Of a stretch of DNA of 64,000 nucleotides, positions 45,306-58,188 are shown in pieces. A program made the translations under genes and the position numbers. The notes below the pieces were generated by a model. The model did not search any database. It worked only from the letters and a program-made list of their open reading frames with translations, and was not told the origin of the DNA. Where the stretch lies: the NCBI RefSeq assembly GCF_047495875.1, contig NC_092471.1:18311001-18375000 (forward strand), written 5' to 3'. Numbering within the stretch: position 1 is the stretch's first letter; each line of letters starts with the position of its first letter. Origin of the DNA: Pithys albifrons albifrons. Its lineage: Eukaryota; Chordata; Aves; Passeriformes; Thamnophilidae.

Positions 45306-46463
45306 GGGGTAGAGTCGCCTCTGCTGCGGGTAAAGCCGGGGCAGGCGACGGCCTCGGGATGGCCCTGGCGACGCCTCACCCTGCAGAAGGAAGAGCGGCT
45401 CTGCATGCAGCAGAGGGGATCCCGAGATGGCCAGTTTGCAGCAACCTGCTCCAGGGTCCTGCTCCTCTCTCCTTCCTGCCCTGCTCTGGAGTTGTGGTTT
45501 CCAGCTGGTCGTGCTGCCCCGAGGCTGAAGGAGGGATTTATCCCTCATCAGTGTTGTGGGGGAGGACGTGCAGACTGTACCCCGTAGTCTGTGTTTTGCT
45601 GGTGACACCCATCCCTCTGTTCCACTTACAGTGACCCAGAGCCACCCTTTCTGCACCATCCTTTACACCTGGTTGCACAGGCTGCAGCTTGCTGAAACCC
45701 CCCCTTTTCCATGGGAAAGCTGTAAGGGCAGTGTCCCCTTGCCCCGTTCCTGCACAGCAGCTGTGTCTCACCCACGTGGGACTCAGCCATGCAGACCCAC
45801 AGTGTAGCCTTGCCGGTCCATCCATTGCCACCAGTTTGGCTTGAGCAGAGTCAGCCTTTTCTGCGTTGTGTGCAGCCGTTTTGGGCTGAAACCAGACTGG
45901 TGAATTCAAAACAAACCCTATGGAAAAGTCCTAAAGCCTTCCTAGAGCAAACCAGGAGCTCCCTGTGTGCAGGCAGAGTGAGTGCAGCCCCTCATGCAGG
46001 GCAGCTCCGCTCCGTGCCGCTGGCCCCGGGGTCGCGCCGCTCGGGGCTGTCACCGGGATGTGTTGGGGCACACCAGTTTCCAGGTGTAGCTGGGAGGGAG
46101 GGGAAGGAGGAGCCTGGAAGCAGCGAGTGTTAGTTGGAGCAGGTCATTGGCCTCCATCCCACTGCATGGCCAGGCCATGCTCTGCCGGTCACACAGGACT
46201 TTTCCATGAGGGAGGGCAGAGCTCTGCCCATGCAAAAGTAATGGATCTTTCCCAACTCTTGGAGCCTCGGTGTAGCGCAGGCAGCCTTGGAGCTGAGAGG
46301 TCAGGCAGCTGTGGCTGCTCCGTAGGGCTGCATCTCTCGCACCTCTGCCATGTTTGGGTCCCTGGTTATGAGCAATACAAAGCCGTAGCATGACGAAGAA
46401 AGACTATTGACCCAATTGCTCTTTGACTGATCTGTTTCTTTTTCCCCCCAATCATCGATGCAG

Positions 46464-46645
46464 GTGTGAGCTACTCCAAGTCGGTTCCTCCAGCCTACCC
46501 ACCACCCCAGGATCCATTAAATCAGGGACAATACATGGTGACAGATGGCATATCCCAGTCCCAGGTCTTCGAGTTCACCGAACCCAGACGCAGCCAGGCA
46601 CCATTCTGGCAAAACTTCAGCAGGTTAACACCATTCAAAAAATAA
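46464..46645 (+). CDS. ARHGEF9: ARHGEF9 visible exon 8: C-terminal coding exon with stop
   Basis: Two bases finish a glycine codon, then 59 codons from [20 protein letters not shown] to [11 protein letters not shown] and TAA at 46643-46645. The acceptor is GATGCAG. The part [11 protein letters not shown] is proline-rich, typical of the long collybistin C terminus, and the end is basic. There is no nonsense or frame change, and the total visible length matches the 516-residue human form. Third positions are about 59% G or C. Confidence 0.97.
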
Positions 46646-46692
46646 TACCTAGAGAGATGGAGAATTTTAACTTAAAAGAACTAAAATTTAAA

Positions 46693-46708
46693 AATAAAAA
46701 TAAATAAA
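46693..46708 (+). promoter_or_regulatory. ARHGEF9: Proximal poly(A) signal cluster
   Basis: Two AATAAA hexamers (46693-46698 and 46703-46708) stand about 50 bp after the stop codon. Use would give an extremely short 3' UTR. They may be incidental to the A-rich sequence. Confidence 0.4.
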
Positions 46709-46754
46709 ATTATATTTATAGATGGACCTTTTTTCGGAGAAGCACTGTTGCAAC

Positions 46755-46830
46755 TAAATATATATACATATATATATGTATACACACATTTTAAAAATAA
46801 TAATATATATACATATATGTATATATATAG
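46755..46830. repeat. TA/CATA microsatellite in 3' UTR
   Basis: Alternating tatata, catata and gtatac blocks with near-palindromic character, interrupted by 'cacacattttaaaaataata'. It can fold on itself in RNA. A shorter (TA)n lies at 49532-49547. Confidence 0.9.
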
Positions 46831-47768
46831 AAGGACCAAAAACTTTTTTTGTTGTTTTTGGGAAGTAATCTGCTACTAGATACTAGGAAGCACCAATGAT
46901 TTCTAACCATGTGACCTATTTTATTTTATTCCATTGGTTGGACATCTTTTTTTTTTCCTATTTTTCTTCATTTTCATCCTGGTCGTCACTGGCATCCCAG
47001 AATGCTTTCTCGCTTGTGTGACTCCGTCATGGAAGTTCCTCATGGACTACATTGGTGTATATTTTCTTTGATTTTATTTATGGGGGGGTTGTTTGGTTTT
47101 TGGAGTGTTGGGAGGTCTGTGCTCCCTCTCTGTCCCTCCCTTGGCTGTCCCTGAGTGCCCACCCCAGTGAGGGGCATTGCCCTTCTCCCTGTCCTGCATT
47201 CCCTGGTCTGACTTGTGCCTGTCTGGATGTGCTCCCTGTGCTCCCGCTCTGCTGCGCAGTATTTCTCTGGCTTTAACTGTTCTGTTGTGGGCAGGTGAAA
47301 CCCAGCAGAAGGGGAAGCAGCTATTTAGGAAGTCAGAGATGGGTTTTCCTCAGTTGATTTTTTGCATTATTTTTTAAGCACTGTCTTTTTCTCAATTCCG
47401 TGTGATTTGTTCACACTTGGAGTAAGACTGAGAAAAGAATACCAGGGGCTTTTCTTTGTTTTGCGTTTAGCTTTGTTTCTGTGGGGTTATCTTTGGTTTA
47501 TTTTCTTTTCAAGCTAAGACATAACTCTGAAAAGCCCACTCCTATCTTTGTTTTCCATGCAAAGATAAAAGCTTAAAAACTGATGGCTTCATGCCTCCAT
47601 TGCAGCTGAAGGAAAATTGGCTACGAGGTTCCCAAATGGCCAGTTTTCTGTCTTCAGGAACTAAGGTCCCATCCTCGGCCACACTCAGCCTGCACAGCCC
47701 TACGTTAATGAAGCACTAATTGCCATTAGCAGGGGCAGTGGTTCCAGAGGTGGGAGCTCAGTGCCTGC

Positions 47769-47810
47769 TCCCCTCTGGGCATCCCTGGATCCCCTCTGGG
47801 CATCCCTGGC
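47769..47810. repeat. Direct duplication, 21-bp unit
   Basis: tcccctctgggcatccctgg occurs at 47769-47788 and again at 47790-47809, with a single a between them, inside the 3' UTR. Confidence 0.95.
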
Positions 47811-48831
47811 TCCCAGCACCCATGAGCTGCCATAGTGCCCTGCTAGTGAAGGGTCCCTAGGAAGGTTCCCCTGCGAGGTGAAGCCCCCGGGGAGGTGAGA
47901 GCTGCCTGCCAGGGCAGGTGTGCTGTGACCTGAGAGGTGTAGCCCTGACTGTGACCCAGCCCACCTCAGTGCTCAGTGCAGGCCCCCAGAGATGTGTCAG
48001 TGCCAGCAGGCTCTGGAGCCATTAAGCCAAACTCTCCAGGTCTCTTTCTCTCTCTTTTTCTCCCTCTGGAGATTCACAGCTCTGGTTTTAAAGACACGTC
48101 CTACAATTTCAGCCTTAAGTACATTTGTTTGCAAGTGCAAAAGCTTATGTTTAAGCTTGTAAAACAAACCATTGTGCACGAGGATGATTTTTCTTTCCTA
48201 GGGCAAGTGAGACTGTTTAACCAGATTTAGAAGATGAATTTAAAACCTTTGCAGAGCTATTCTGCAAACTCCTTTGAAAATGTGGGATAAAGTGATTGAT
48301 CACGGTATTTGTCATTTTCTTTTGAATCTGATACACCACATAAGCACCCCAGGCCAACCAGTGCACAGATACATTCATTGTTTTTGGCCCCTGAGAAATA
48401 CAAGTGAATAGGAAGAGTAGAGGGTGTGATTTCATTATTTCCATGGAGCCTGTTTCCCGTCAGGGCACATTGCAAGGGTGGCATTATTTTTATTTCAGTT
48501 GAAAATTAGTCTCTCTTATACTTTTGACTAATCTAGAAACTATCAATAACCAGCAAAGCCAGATCAGTGTTTTGGAGTGGAAGAGTGGCCCCTCTGTGAC
48601 AGGCAGCAGCCAAACACCAAGAATCTCAAATAGGAGGCAACCCAATTTTATATCAGAAATTATTTTTATGCTGTTTTGTATCTTTGCATTTTTATGGTGA
48701 GATCTTAATATGGAATACATAGCAAATATTATTTTGTTTCTTTAACAGAATGGGTATTTAACAAAGGAATGAGGTGGGTTCTCAGCAGTTAACTGGAATG
48801 TTTTACTCTTTCTGAATGGCTGGACAGATGC

Positions 48832-48862
<31 letters not shown>
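48832..48862. repeat. (GA)n microsatellite
   Basis: GA dinucleotide run with one AAG interruption inside the 3' UTR. The complementary strand is (TC)n. Confidence 0.95.
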
Positions 48863-49556
48863 TTCCAAAATGTTGTCAACATGATGAAAATTTCACTTAT
48901 TCCTTTGCCTTTTTAATTGCTTAGGGGGAAAGAAAAAAAGTAACAAGCACATTAGTTAAGCCTGTTCATTTACTGTTTTGTGCCTCAGAGAGTGAGAATG
49001 AGACATCCATAATTTTTATGAGAAGATGCTTCCTAAATATTCAGCACTAGGAAAAAAGAAACACCACCGCCACACCATTATTTGCATCATAAGTCAAGAC
49101 TCGCTTGATCTGACAAGGCCACACTTGTTGGACTCGCAGCTTCTTTGTTAAGTGGGAGCCACCAGCCAGCACTGCCCGAGCAGAGCAGCTGCAGGCGTGT
49201 TCCAGAGCCAGAGGGGCCTGGTTCTCGGGCAATGGCATCCAGGAAAGCTCTTCCCCTCCATAAATTGCCAAGGTGCTGCAGGAGATGGAGCATTGGCACA
49301 AAGAAGAACCAGCACTGGGTGCCACTTTGCCACCTCCTGTGGTTTCCCAGTAGGGAGCAGGGCTGGGCTGTCGGGAGCGGCGCGGATGCACATGGGGTGA
49401 TTTGACTGAGCATCTGGTACAGACTTTCATTTCAATGCCAGACAGGAGGAACCCACTTACCATTCCATATGCAGAAGCAAGAGAGTTGTAACAAACTTAA
49501 ATGTTTACGGTATTTCTCTGGCTGAATCTACATATATATATATATATTTAAAAAAA

Positions 49557-49562
49557 AATAAA
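49557..49562 (+). promoter_or_regulatory. ARHGEF9: Candidate internal poly(A) signal
   Basis: AATAAA after an A run, downstream of the (TA)n tract. It would give a 3' UTR of about 2.9 kb. There is no clear U- or GU-rich element immediately after it. Confidence 0.35.
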
Positions 49563-49700
49563 GACACCCTCCTCCCTAGATAAATGACATGCATTACCCC
49601 TTGACCTAGACACTAGAACAGAGGATCTAAATTCAAGACTTTCGCCTCCCCACCCTCTCCAAAAAGTCAAACAAGAACCAACCTAGGTGCATCTAACAGT

Positions 49701-49708
49701 TGTAAATA
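49701..49708 (+). promoter_or_regulatory. ARHGEF9: Pumilio-type element TGTAAATA in 3' UTR
   Basis: An exact UGUANAUA match, the PUF-protein recognition sequence known from animals, within AT-rich 3' UTR. Single-motif evidence only. Confidence 0.4.
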
Positions 49709-50282
49709 GAGAATAATACATAGAGAAATATATTTGAAATTTGTTTCAGTTTCTGGATGGGCACCAGCCATCCATTGCAATGTTATTGATAGTACACTGT
49801 GGTGCTTTGGGTTTCTGGTTTTGTTCTCTTTATGCTCTGTCATCTTTTCATTGCAGCTACATTTCAGGGAACATGTATATTTAGTAGCTATTGTAAGTTC
49901 TGCATGGCATCACCAAGCTTATTTTTCCTTAAGAAGAAAAGAAGAGTCTGTAGGAGTTTAAAGGCACTATGACGACAGGGACTTGTAGCAGAGAATTTAA
50001 AAAAAAAAAAAGGTTTTTAAAATTCTAGTTTGAAGCCAAATACTGATATTTTAGTGCTTTTGGGGTTTTAACAGTAAGAGCAAAAAAAAAAATTTAAAAA
50101 AAAAAAGAAAAAAAAGGATTTTGGTAACCCAGCTGATCCGCACTTGCCAGTTTTATTATTTTGTTTATATTGGACTGTTTGACCCTGTCAAACAAGTGTC
50201 AAAGTTGTGTGTATAAAACAAAAAAGTGTTTAAAAAAAGTGTTGTAAAGACACTGAGCCTTATGAAAATATTTATGGAATTA

Positions 50283-50288
50283 AATAAA
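50283..50288 (+). promoter_or_regulatory. ARHGEF9: Distal poly(A) signal
   Basis: AATAAA within 'ggaattaaataaaaataagt', followed by a rapid change of composition to GC-rich sequence. I take this as the main end of the ARHGEF9 transcript. Confidence 0.55.
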
Positions 50289-52102
50289 AATAAGTGAAAA
50301 GGCATCTGAAGGCATTTTAACTCATTTTCCTCAGAGCGGTGTCACCTTGCCCCGAGGCTGAGCTCGAGTCGCCGGGGTGGGCTCCAGCCTGGCAGCACAG
50401 TGGGCACAGCCAATCCTGTGCAGCCAAAGAGTAGGGTTGTTCTGGAAATGTCCCACCTCCCCTTGCTCTGTGTCCTCCCTTTGAACCGAGTGAAACGAGT
50501 AATGAGTAGCTGGAGGTTCAGCACTGACAAACCCCCCGGCAGGGGTCACTCCAGGTGGGGCTGGGATCTGTCAGCTCCAGAACGTGGGGTTAAAATGCCT
50601 TTTGTTCCTGCACTTTGCTCAGCTCCAGCCCACACCTGAAGACAGCTGAGTTCTCTGGACAGACATCCAAGCACAAACACTCTCCGAGCAACCCAGGAGG
50701 AAGCACTTTGGAGCGTGTGTCAGTAGAGCAGGGGTGGGTTTTGCATGGGAAGGAGCCTGGCCAGCACTGCCCTGCTGCAGAGGGCTGGACACAGGCAATG
50801 AGCAGGGTCCTGCCCTGGGAGAAGGAGCTTTATCCCTGAAAGGCCAAGTGCCCTCTCCAGAAACCCAGGGGCGTTTTGCAGGTAAGACAGTTGAGTCATG
50901 TATGTCTAGATAGCCTAAAAACACAACTCTATCCCAGAAAAGCAGGATTATCACACCGTGGCCCAGCCTGGTTGGGAGTGGTGGCTGTCATCACGTGCAG
51001 ACACACACAGGCACAGGACCTCGGTGCTGTAAATAATTGCAGCCCAGTTGCCACCTTTGCAGTCACTTTGCACTGACTTTCTGCCCTTTCCTCTCTGCCC
51101 TGGGTGCCCCTCGGGGTAGGGATGACCAAGGTGCTGGTACACAGTCTGACCACATCTCAGCCCACACAGATGAGGAAACGAGTCAGGGCTCAAGAAATGC
51201 AAACCCCAAGGAGCTGTGAGAGAATGAGAGGGAGGGAGGCACAGCTTGGGGCCAGCACGTGAGCAGGGTCAGGGGCAGACTCACCCACACCTCAGACATC
51301 ACAGCTTCACATCTGCCTCCTGCTTCAGCAATACCCAGCCAAGCTTCCTTCCTCTTGCTTCCATTTTTGCTTGCAGTGAAGAGGCCGTTGGTGCTGTGCT
51401 GGGGTTCCTCTCCAGCTGATCCTGCTGCTCTCCCAGCTGGAGTGCCTCTGGAGCAGGAGGGCACAGCGCCGCTTCCTCAGAGCTCTGCAGGGCAGAGCAG
51501 CCCCTGAGTGCAGCTAAATACTAAACCTCCCTTGGGAGAACCCTCTCCTGCCCACACCATTGCCTCTGCAGGCCAAAAAGCTGTTTGCCAGGATTTTGCA
51601 GTCCCCTCTGAGTCTGCCAGTGGGAGCTGTGGGGAAGGAGGGGCTGGGCAGGGAGGGCACAGGCAGGGTGCCTTGCTCAAGATGTGTAATGAACCCAAAA
51701 AATCCCTGACAAAGAGGAGCAAGACCAGCACCAAAGCTTACTCAGAGCTCTAAAGAAACAGCCTTTATGCCCACAGCTGCGCCCACCCCAGCTTGCTTTC
51801 CTGGCAGTGGGAAGAGCTCTCCACGGCTGGGAATGCTGCTGATAGTCGACTTCTGAGTTCATTTAAGGCTGGGATTTGTTTGTTTTTCGCTTCCTCCAGC
51901 CACCCAGCATCCAGCCAGCTACTGTGAACTTTGCTTGCATGAAACAAAAGCAAAAACCAAAGAAACCCGTTTGAAATGCCTTTTTCTTGTGGGGTGTTGG
52001 GGTTGTTGGGTGTGTGTTCCTGTGTGACAGACCCTGGTGTGCTGCTCCAGCTGAAGGCGCATTGTGTAGGGCTGGCAGCCTCCATGGGCTCTGCTTGGGA
52101 AG

Positions 52103-52137
52103 GGAATGGAATGGAATGGAATGGAATGGAATGGAAT
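52103..52137. repeat. (GGAAT)7 pentanucleotide array
   Basis: Seven perfect GGAAT units, the motif known from simple satellite DNA in several vertebrates. Here it is a short isolated array in intergenic DNA. Confidence 0.97.
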
Positions 52138-55100
52138 GGGTAAAACTCTTAAGCTGATGTTTTTGTGACACGACAGGAGTGTTGTATGAGCGGCTCTTCA
52201 CGTAAAGCCATCTCTGGTTTATCCATGTGTGTATATGGAATTACAGAAGAGCTTGTGCTTTTCAAGGAGTCAGACTTCCAATCCGAGTGATGGTGCAGGG
52301 ATTACACATCCCAATCTACCCCAAAACTACATTGTCTCGTTATTCTGTAGCCAAGAAGCAGCACTGGGTTCTGCAGTCAGTGCAGTGGCAGGTCAGCATC
52401 CTCCAGAGCACTAAACGCACCCTCTGTGTAGGTTTGTAAACAACTGGAATGGTATCTTGCTGGGGATGCAGCAGGAATAACTGGTATTTGGGGAGTGTTT
52501 GTAAGCACTGTCCTCTGAGGGTTTCTCAGCTAAGGAAGGACAAGAGCTGTTAAACTGCAAATATAATCCCTGAAACTGCAGGAACAAATTGTAAAACTGT
52601 GTTTGTCTACACCTCTTACCTTTGCTATGGAAAAGTGATACAAAGTGTTTCTTAAATGCTTTTAATGTTCACATCCTTTTTTTCTTCTAGCTCTCTCCAG
52701 GCAAAATACACCCTGGTGAAGACTTGCTCCTCCTCATTTCAGAGCCACAGTAGTTTGTCACCTCTTGCAGGTCTGACAGGGTCTCTGTGCTCAGCGTTTT
52801 CCACAGGCTGGGCCCCACAGCAGAAATGGCTCACAAGTGTTTTCCCTGTTCCACGAGGGCCCATCTCCAACCCTTCCTCCAGCACCTCTGTGTCTACTCC
52901 CCAGCCAAAGCCAGTGGTGGCCAGTCTGAGGCACTTCCCTCTTCTTTCACTTCTGGTCCCAGCAGCAACTAAACCTCTACAAGACAGGAGCAAATGGGAG
53001 GGGTTATTTCTCGTTTAGGAGAGCATGTTAAAAAATTAAACCTTTGCAGGAACACTGGTCTCATGAAGATAACATCGGTGCTGGGGCTTTTTGTCCAGTG
53101 TGTGGCACCTCTGGCTGCCTGTGCAGTCACAGCTGGGGAGCAGAGCTGGCCATGCCCCTCTGGGGCACACTCAGGCCTTGTTCACACACAGCTGTAGGAG
53201 CAGAAAGCCACAACATTCACAGGGAGAGCCTGCCCGGCTGGCACATCCCTTTTGCAGCTGGAGGGGAACAGAGACACGTTTCTGACACAATCTGGGGTTT
53301 TCACAATAAATCATGGCACTAAATTAGCTCATAAATAATATCAGAGAATTCAGGCTCCAGGAGTCTCAGTGCTGCCTCCCTGGCTGGCCCTGGAAGTGAG
53401 GGAAGGCGACTTCAGAAGAGAAGTTTACCTCTCTTTTATTCATCTGGAGAAGCAATAAGAGTCTCTGTTGGTAAATTTGCTTCTGTTCCTAGCTCACCTT
53501 TACAAAGGCTGGGAAGGTTTTACTCATGAATGTTCCCAGGAAATCAAGCAGTTGGCCCTTGCCCCCAGCACAGTTTGCCCTGGGTGCAAATGCTGTAGCT
53601 CAATGACTTAAGAGGAAGAGCCTCTTCCTCCCAAAGACAGTGATTTTAAAGGCTGGTTTGTACAGACTGGGTTGGTGCTCTGTCACATTCAGAACACTGC
53701 AGAGGTGTGAAGAGAGCAGCAGGTCTGAACAAATAAGTCATTTACAGAAGTGAAGCCACTGCTGTTATCTCAGAAGGTCCTTTGTCACCGGCTACTCCTT
53801 CATCCCAGTGAGAGCTGCCCTCTGCAGATGAATGGTCTGAGCAGAGCTCTGTTGAGCTGCATTGCCCAGATTTTAATATCCATTTTATTCTTGCTGCCCT
53901 GGACATTTGATGGCTTTTCCATCATCAGTCACTCCTGTGCAGCCCAGACCGTAAGGAGTTTTGAGTCCAAGGTATATTATGTCTTAAAGTGGAATTGCTA
54001 TCCACCTATTTGAGCCATCTCTTTAGTTGTCTTCTGTTTGGAAGCTGGATAAAATGCAAGGAAATGCCATTTGCTGTTTTAATTCATCAGCAGCCAGATC
54101 AGTGCCTGTGCCAAAAAAGAGCAGCCTGACACCACACTCATGGCTCCCCCTCCAGAGCTCAGGTGACAGGAAGCGTGTGGTGCTTACAGAGCCTTGTGCC
54201 CAAAACCAGCCAAGGATAGAAAGGGGAAATTACCCCAACAGTGCAATTGTAAGAGACTGTCACTCTCTGCCTTATCTGACCTGAACCACATCATTGGTAT
54301 TGTGTGATTGTTTTTCTGGTTTGGCTGGAGCCAAGCTCTGTTGTGTTGGTGTCCGTGGTGTCCATGTGCTCCAGCTGTGGAGGGCCCTCACAGTCCCAAG
54401 GTCCCTTGGTGCCACAAAAGCCTGGCAGGGTCACCAAGAACCCTCCCTACTCTAACAGACACACTGGTGCCATCACACAGGGGGGGCTGCGTGGTCACAC
54501 AAGGTGGGTCAGGAACAGAGGAGTTTCTCTTCCCATCAAGGGGAGCTGTAACCATGTTGTCACCTGTCTTAACAAACCCCTTATCCCACAGGCTGCTTTT
54601 TCAGGGAATGTGTGACCAACGCACTGATTTCCTCAAAGTTTCACTCCCCCACAGATACAGGGCAGCAAGAGAGGAGCCCCTGGCCAGCCCTGCTGCTGCG
54701 GTGGTTTCACGCTATACAAAGGAAATCCAGACTCTTTGGACCAGGAAAAGAAACTAGGAGCAAATACAGTAAATACCCGTAGCTGTGGTGGGAGCCAGGA
54801 CAGGTGCCACGGTCTCTGGCTCTGCTCCCGGGATGGTGGTGCCCGTTCCCTGAGGACTGAGAGTGTGCAGGCTCCACTCAAAGCCACTCAGCTGCCACCT
54901 GAAGGCACCTGCTGCTTGCTGGGGACAGAGAAGTGACTGCACAGGGGATGCTCCAGTGGGGTGTGCCACCCAGGTACGTATCCCACGTGCAGCACCCACC
55001 CCAGCTGGCATTCCAGTGGTGGGATCACAGCCTGCTTGGCACAGTGGGCAGGAATGTTTGGTGGCACAAGACCTGGGGCTGCCAGTGCCATCCAGGATGT

Positions 55101-56799
55101 GTCCTGCTGCCCTTCTTGGTGTTGCCAGTGCAGCCACACTGGCCTCAGTTTTACTGTCTGGATGTTCCATTAAACAAGTTTGATTTTGCTGACTACAGAG
55201 TGATTGAGCCTCGCACATCATTTGGTGCTCCCCAGGGGCTCCACTAGAGACATCCCTGGGCAGAGAGCAAGCAGCAAGGTGGTGGTTGTGTGTGGATTCA
55301 AGGTGGGTTTGTTCTGGAAAGGGTGGCAACAGCACTTACCTGGCAAAGGGAAATGGGTGGTTGGGTTCTGACATCACTCCCTGTGCCCTGGGCACGCTGA
55401 CCTTGCTGATTCTACAATGTGTGGGAAACCAGAGTGCAGAACTGGGGGTGGCAGAGGCTGTGTTTGTGTCTCCTGGGGGTGAAACAGGAATCACAGCATG
55501 TACCCAAGAGGCAGAGCCAGTTCATTCACACCCCCAGGCAGACCCATTTTGAGTCAGACACTGGAACCAGGGTAAGGAGCAAATGGGGGTGGTTTGCACT
55601 TACCAGTGCTCCAAAACCCAGAGATAACAGCCCTGGGAGAGAGGGAAAACCTGCTCAGTGCTGGGCTTTGTTCTGACTCTGTAGTTCTTTTGGCTTTTCA
55701 TGAAAAGGCATATTAGTAATAGCCAGTCACGTAGAGGGTTAAAGGCCACACTTACCCTGCACCCAACACAAACCAAAGCTTTTGCTGGAAGAGGAAAGGC
55801 TGATACAAACTGCTGCAGAAATGCCAGTTTGAATTCCAACACCCCTTCCTCCTTTCAAGTTATATATATAAACTCCTCTACCATTCCCAGGCTGGAGGAT
55901 GAGAAATTTCAGGAGGGCAGCAGAAAAAGAGCATTGCCTTCAGTGCCAGGCATTATTTATACCTGCCCCAAACTCTGATGGACTGTTGGAACAACCCTGT
56001 TCTGCTCACATGCATGGCCTCTGCCAGGTGTGCAAAGAGTTCAAAGACCAACAGAACTGATGTGATGGGCTCCCTTTGTTCCAGTGGAAACAGATGGTTC
56101 AAATACCCACATCTCTGCAGTGTTCCCACCCAAATATCACAGCAGAGATCCTTCAGGGGAACCTGAGCATACAGAACCAGCAGCAAAGCTGCCCGTGGTT
56201 CTGTCCCTGCCTGGCCCAGCAGAGCATTGAGAGCAAACCAGGCAGTTTGCAAGAGAAGTGGACTGGAAAGAGGCTTAGCAATGAGGGCAGGATTAATGAC
56301 ATGGGAATGCCTGTCTAGGTAAAATAGATTGATTGGGTTTTTTCTCTTGACTTATGGCTCGTAACAAATTAAAGCTGCTATCAAAGTGTCACTGTTTGGC
56401 TCCTGAGAGGAGAGCTCAGCACTGGGGTTGGTGAGTGGCACACTGGAGACTGAGGGGGTATTGTCAGAGCACATCAGTTCACCTGTGCTGGTGTCAGGCA
56501 TCTCAGCAGGGTTTGAACAGAACAGAGAGGTCCAGGGCAGAGGGATCTGTGCTGACATCAGTGTCCTCTGCAGCCACTGGGGACACCTGGGGAGCCCCCA
56601 GCACAGGTGAGTGAGAGCCCCTTATGCTTCATTGCCACCTGGGTGTCCCTAAGGGCCACCCTAAACTGCCCCCAGGACATGAGTAGCAGCACACCCCTCT
56701 CTGAAGGAGCAATAAGCATTTCTAGCCAGATGGTCATGGAGACACCCCCCAGGAGCAGACCCTGCCTGAGGAGGGTGCCCACCATGTGTGCCCCAGCCA

Positions 56800-56862
56800 G
56801 CCTGTGCCCTGGGCTGCAATTCACTGCCTGTGCCCCGGGCTGCCATTCACTGCTTGTGCCCC
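56800..56862. repeat. 26-bp tandem repeat, about 2.4 copies
   Basis: A unit starting gcctgtgccctgggctgc (56800-56825) is repeated at 56826-56851 with two differences and begins a third time at 56852. Confidence 0.93.
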
Positions 56863-57180
56863 ACAGGCTGGGGAAGGCCAGATCCATGTTCTCCACCCAC
56901 TTTCCTTCCATGTCTAACAGCCCACCCACCTGCTCCCTCCTGCTGGTCACCTTGTGCCTGATCCAAGATCCAAGCCCCTACACATCCCTTTTCCCATGAC
57001 AGGGAGCCCTGGACTGGCCAACTCACCACACCTCCATCCCACCCATGCCCTGCCAGCTGGCACTGCCAGCCCCAGCCCCAGGGATGCTGCAAAGCCTTCA
57101 GCAGGGTACCAGCTCCAAGGGCTCTCATCCTTCCCTTTTTATTTGCCTTCTATTCATTCCTGTCTTTTAAATCCTTTCTT

Positions 57181-57208
57181 CCCCCCCTTTCACCCCCCCC
57201 CACCCCCC
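57181..57208 (-). repeat. C-rich tract; possible G-quadruplex on minus strand
   Basis: Runs of 7, 9 and 6 C at 57181-57187, 57193-57201 and 57203-57208. On the minus strand these are G runs long enough to supply four G-tracts if the 9-base run is shared. They sit in a longer pyrimidine-only stretch (about 57121-57240). Confidence 0.7.
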
Positions 57209-58188
57209 TTCCTTATTTTATTTCCTTTCATCTCTGACTTTTTTTTATTTCCTTTTGCATTTAATTCATTGCTTTCTTGCTTCCCAGGCTCATCTTGCTT
57301 GTACAGCTGGTTCAGAAAACACAGAGTTCTGTCATCACCCCATGTTTCCCTCCTCTGACCAGCACTGAGGGTTGTAAATTCTTGATTAGTGGGGTGGTTC
57401 ACAAGCTCCTCTGCTTTCTACTTGTGGTTTTTAACATGTTCTTCAATTTAGAGGCAAAAATTCTTCTTTCTCATTATGTGCCAGACAGTGACATTACAGA
57501 AGTGAAGCTCAGGGTGTGCATTCAGCTGAGACAAGGAGTTGTTGTAATGTTGGTGACTGGCCATTAGTTCTGCAGTGGAAACAGCTCCAACAAACCATGA
57601 GCATTTCTTCCAATTGACATTATTTCTTGTTATTCCTGCAGTGGTGCCTAAAGCCCAGCACAGGGAGGACAAGCACTGCTTGGGCACTGTGTGGACTGTC
57701 ACCCTTTCCATTTTAGTAATGAGAAAAACCACGGCTCAAGGTGTGAGGGGTGCCCTGACCTGCCTGGCACAGGGTCTGCAGCTGATTTCCCCTCTTCCTT
57801 CCCCCCACACCTCTGCCCTCTTCACCACTGCCCAGTGCTGAGTACGAGCTGTTGAGGTTGCATCTGAAGTTTGGGTTAAGGACACCCCTAAATTCAGTCC
57901 TTTGGGTCCCATGGGTCAATTCAAACAGTACCAAATGGCATAATTACAGCTCTTATAAATTCCAAATGAGTCTGCTGGAGCCCAGTTAGCCAGGACACCC
58001 TGAGATGTCTTGGGAGCAATGGCCAAGGCAAGAGCACAGCAGCCCTTTCCCCTCTTTTGCTGGGTTTAATAATTCGTGTTTGCATTTAATAATTTCTCTT
58101 TGTGCTTTCTGCTGCTTTCACCCTCCTGCCAGCAGCCAGGGCGGCTGAGAGAGCCCCTTACCACCCGTGCAGGCACTGCCAGCCCTGC

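Larger units (their letters stand above)
46646..50310 (+). other. ARHGEF9: ARHGEF9 3' untranslated region (about 3.65 kb)
   Basis: AT-rich sequence follows the stop. It contains TA-rich microsatellites, a 20-bp tandem duplication, a GA run and three groups of AATAAA. I extend the UTR to just after the distal hexamer at 50283-50288, because the AT-rich, U-rich texture continues to there and changes to GC-rich sequence at about 50330. A Pumilio-type element TGTAAATA lies at 49701-49708. The reading frames in it are chance. The exact end is inferred. Confidence 0.65.
50311..58188. other. Region downstream of ARHGEF9, no gene recognised
   Basis: About 7.9 kb with only short chance frames on both strands. 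No splice-compatible coding series, no RNA gene and no CR1 tail are recognisable. It holds a (GGAAT)7 array (52103-52137), a 26-bp tandem repeat (56800-56862) and a long C-rich tract (57181-57208). Confidence 0.75.

Noticed and set aside
45995..46070. CpG-bearing patch before the last exon, considered as an internal promoter
   Set aside because: Less than 100 bp of CpG-rich sequence, without a TATA box or first-exon signal. Too weak to call.
54754..55335. 193-codon minus-strand frame downstream of ARHGEF9
   Set aside because: No family similarity that I recognise, and overlapping frames on the other strand are equally long. Chance.
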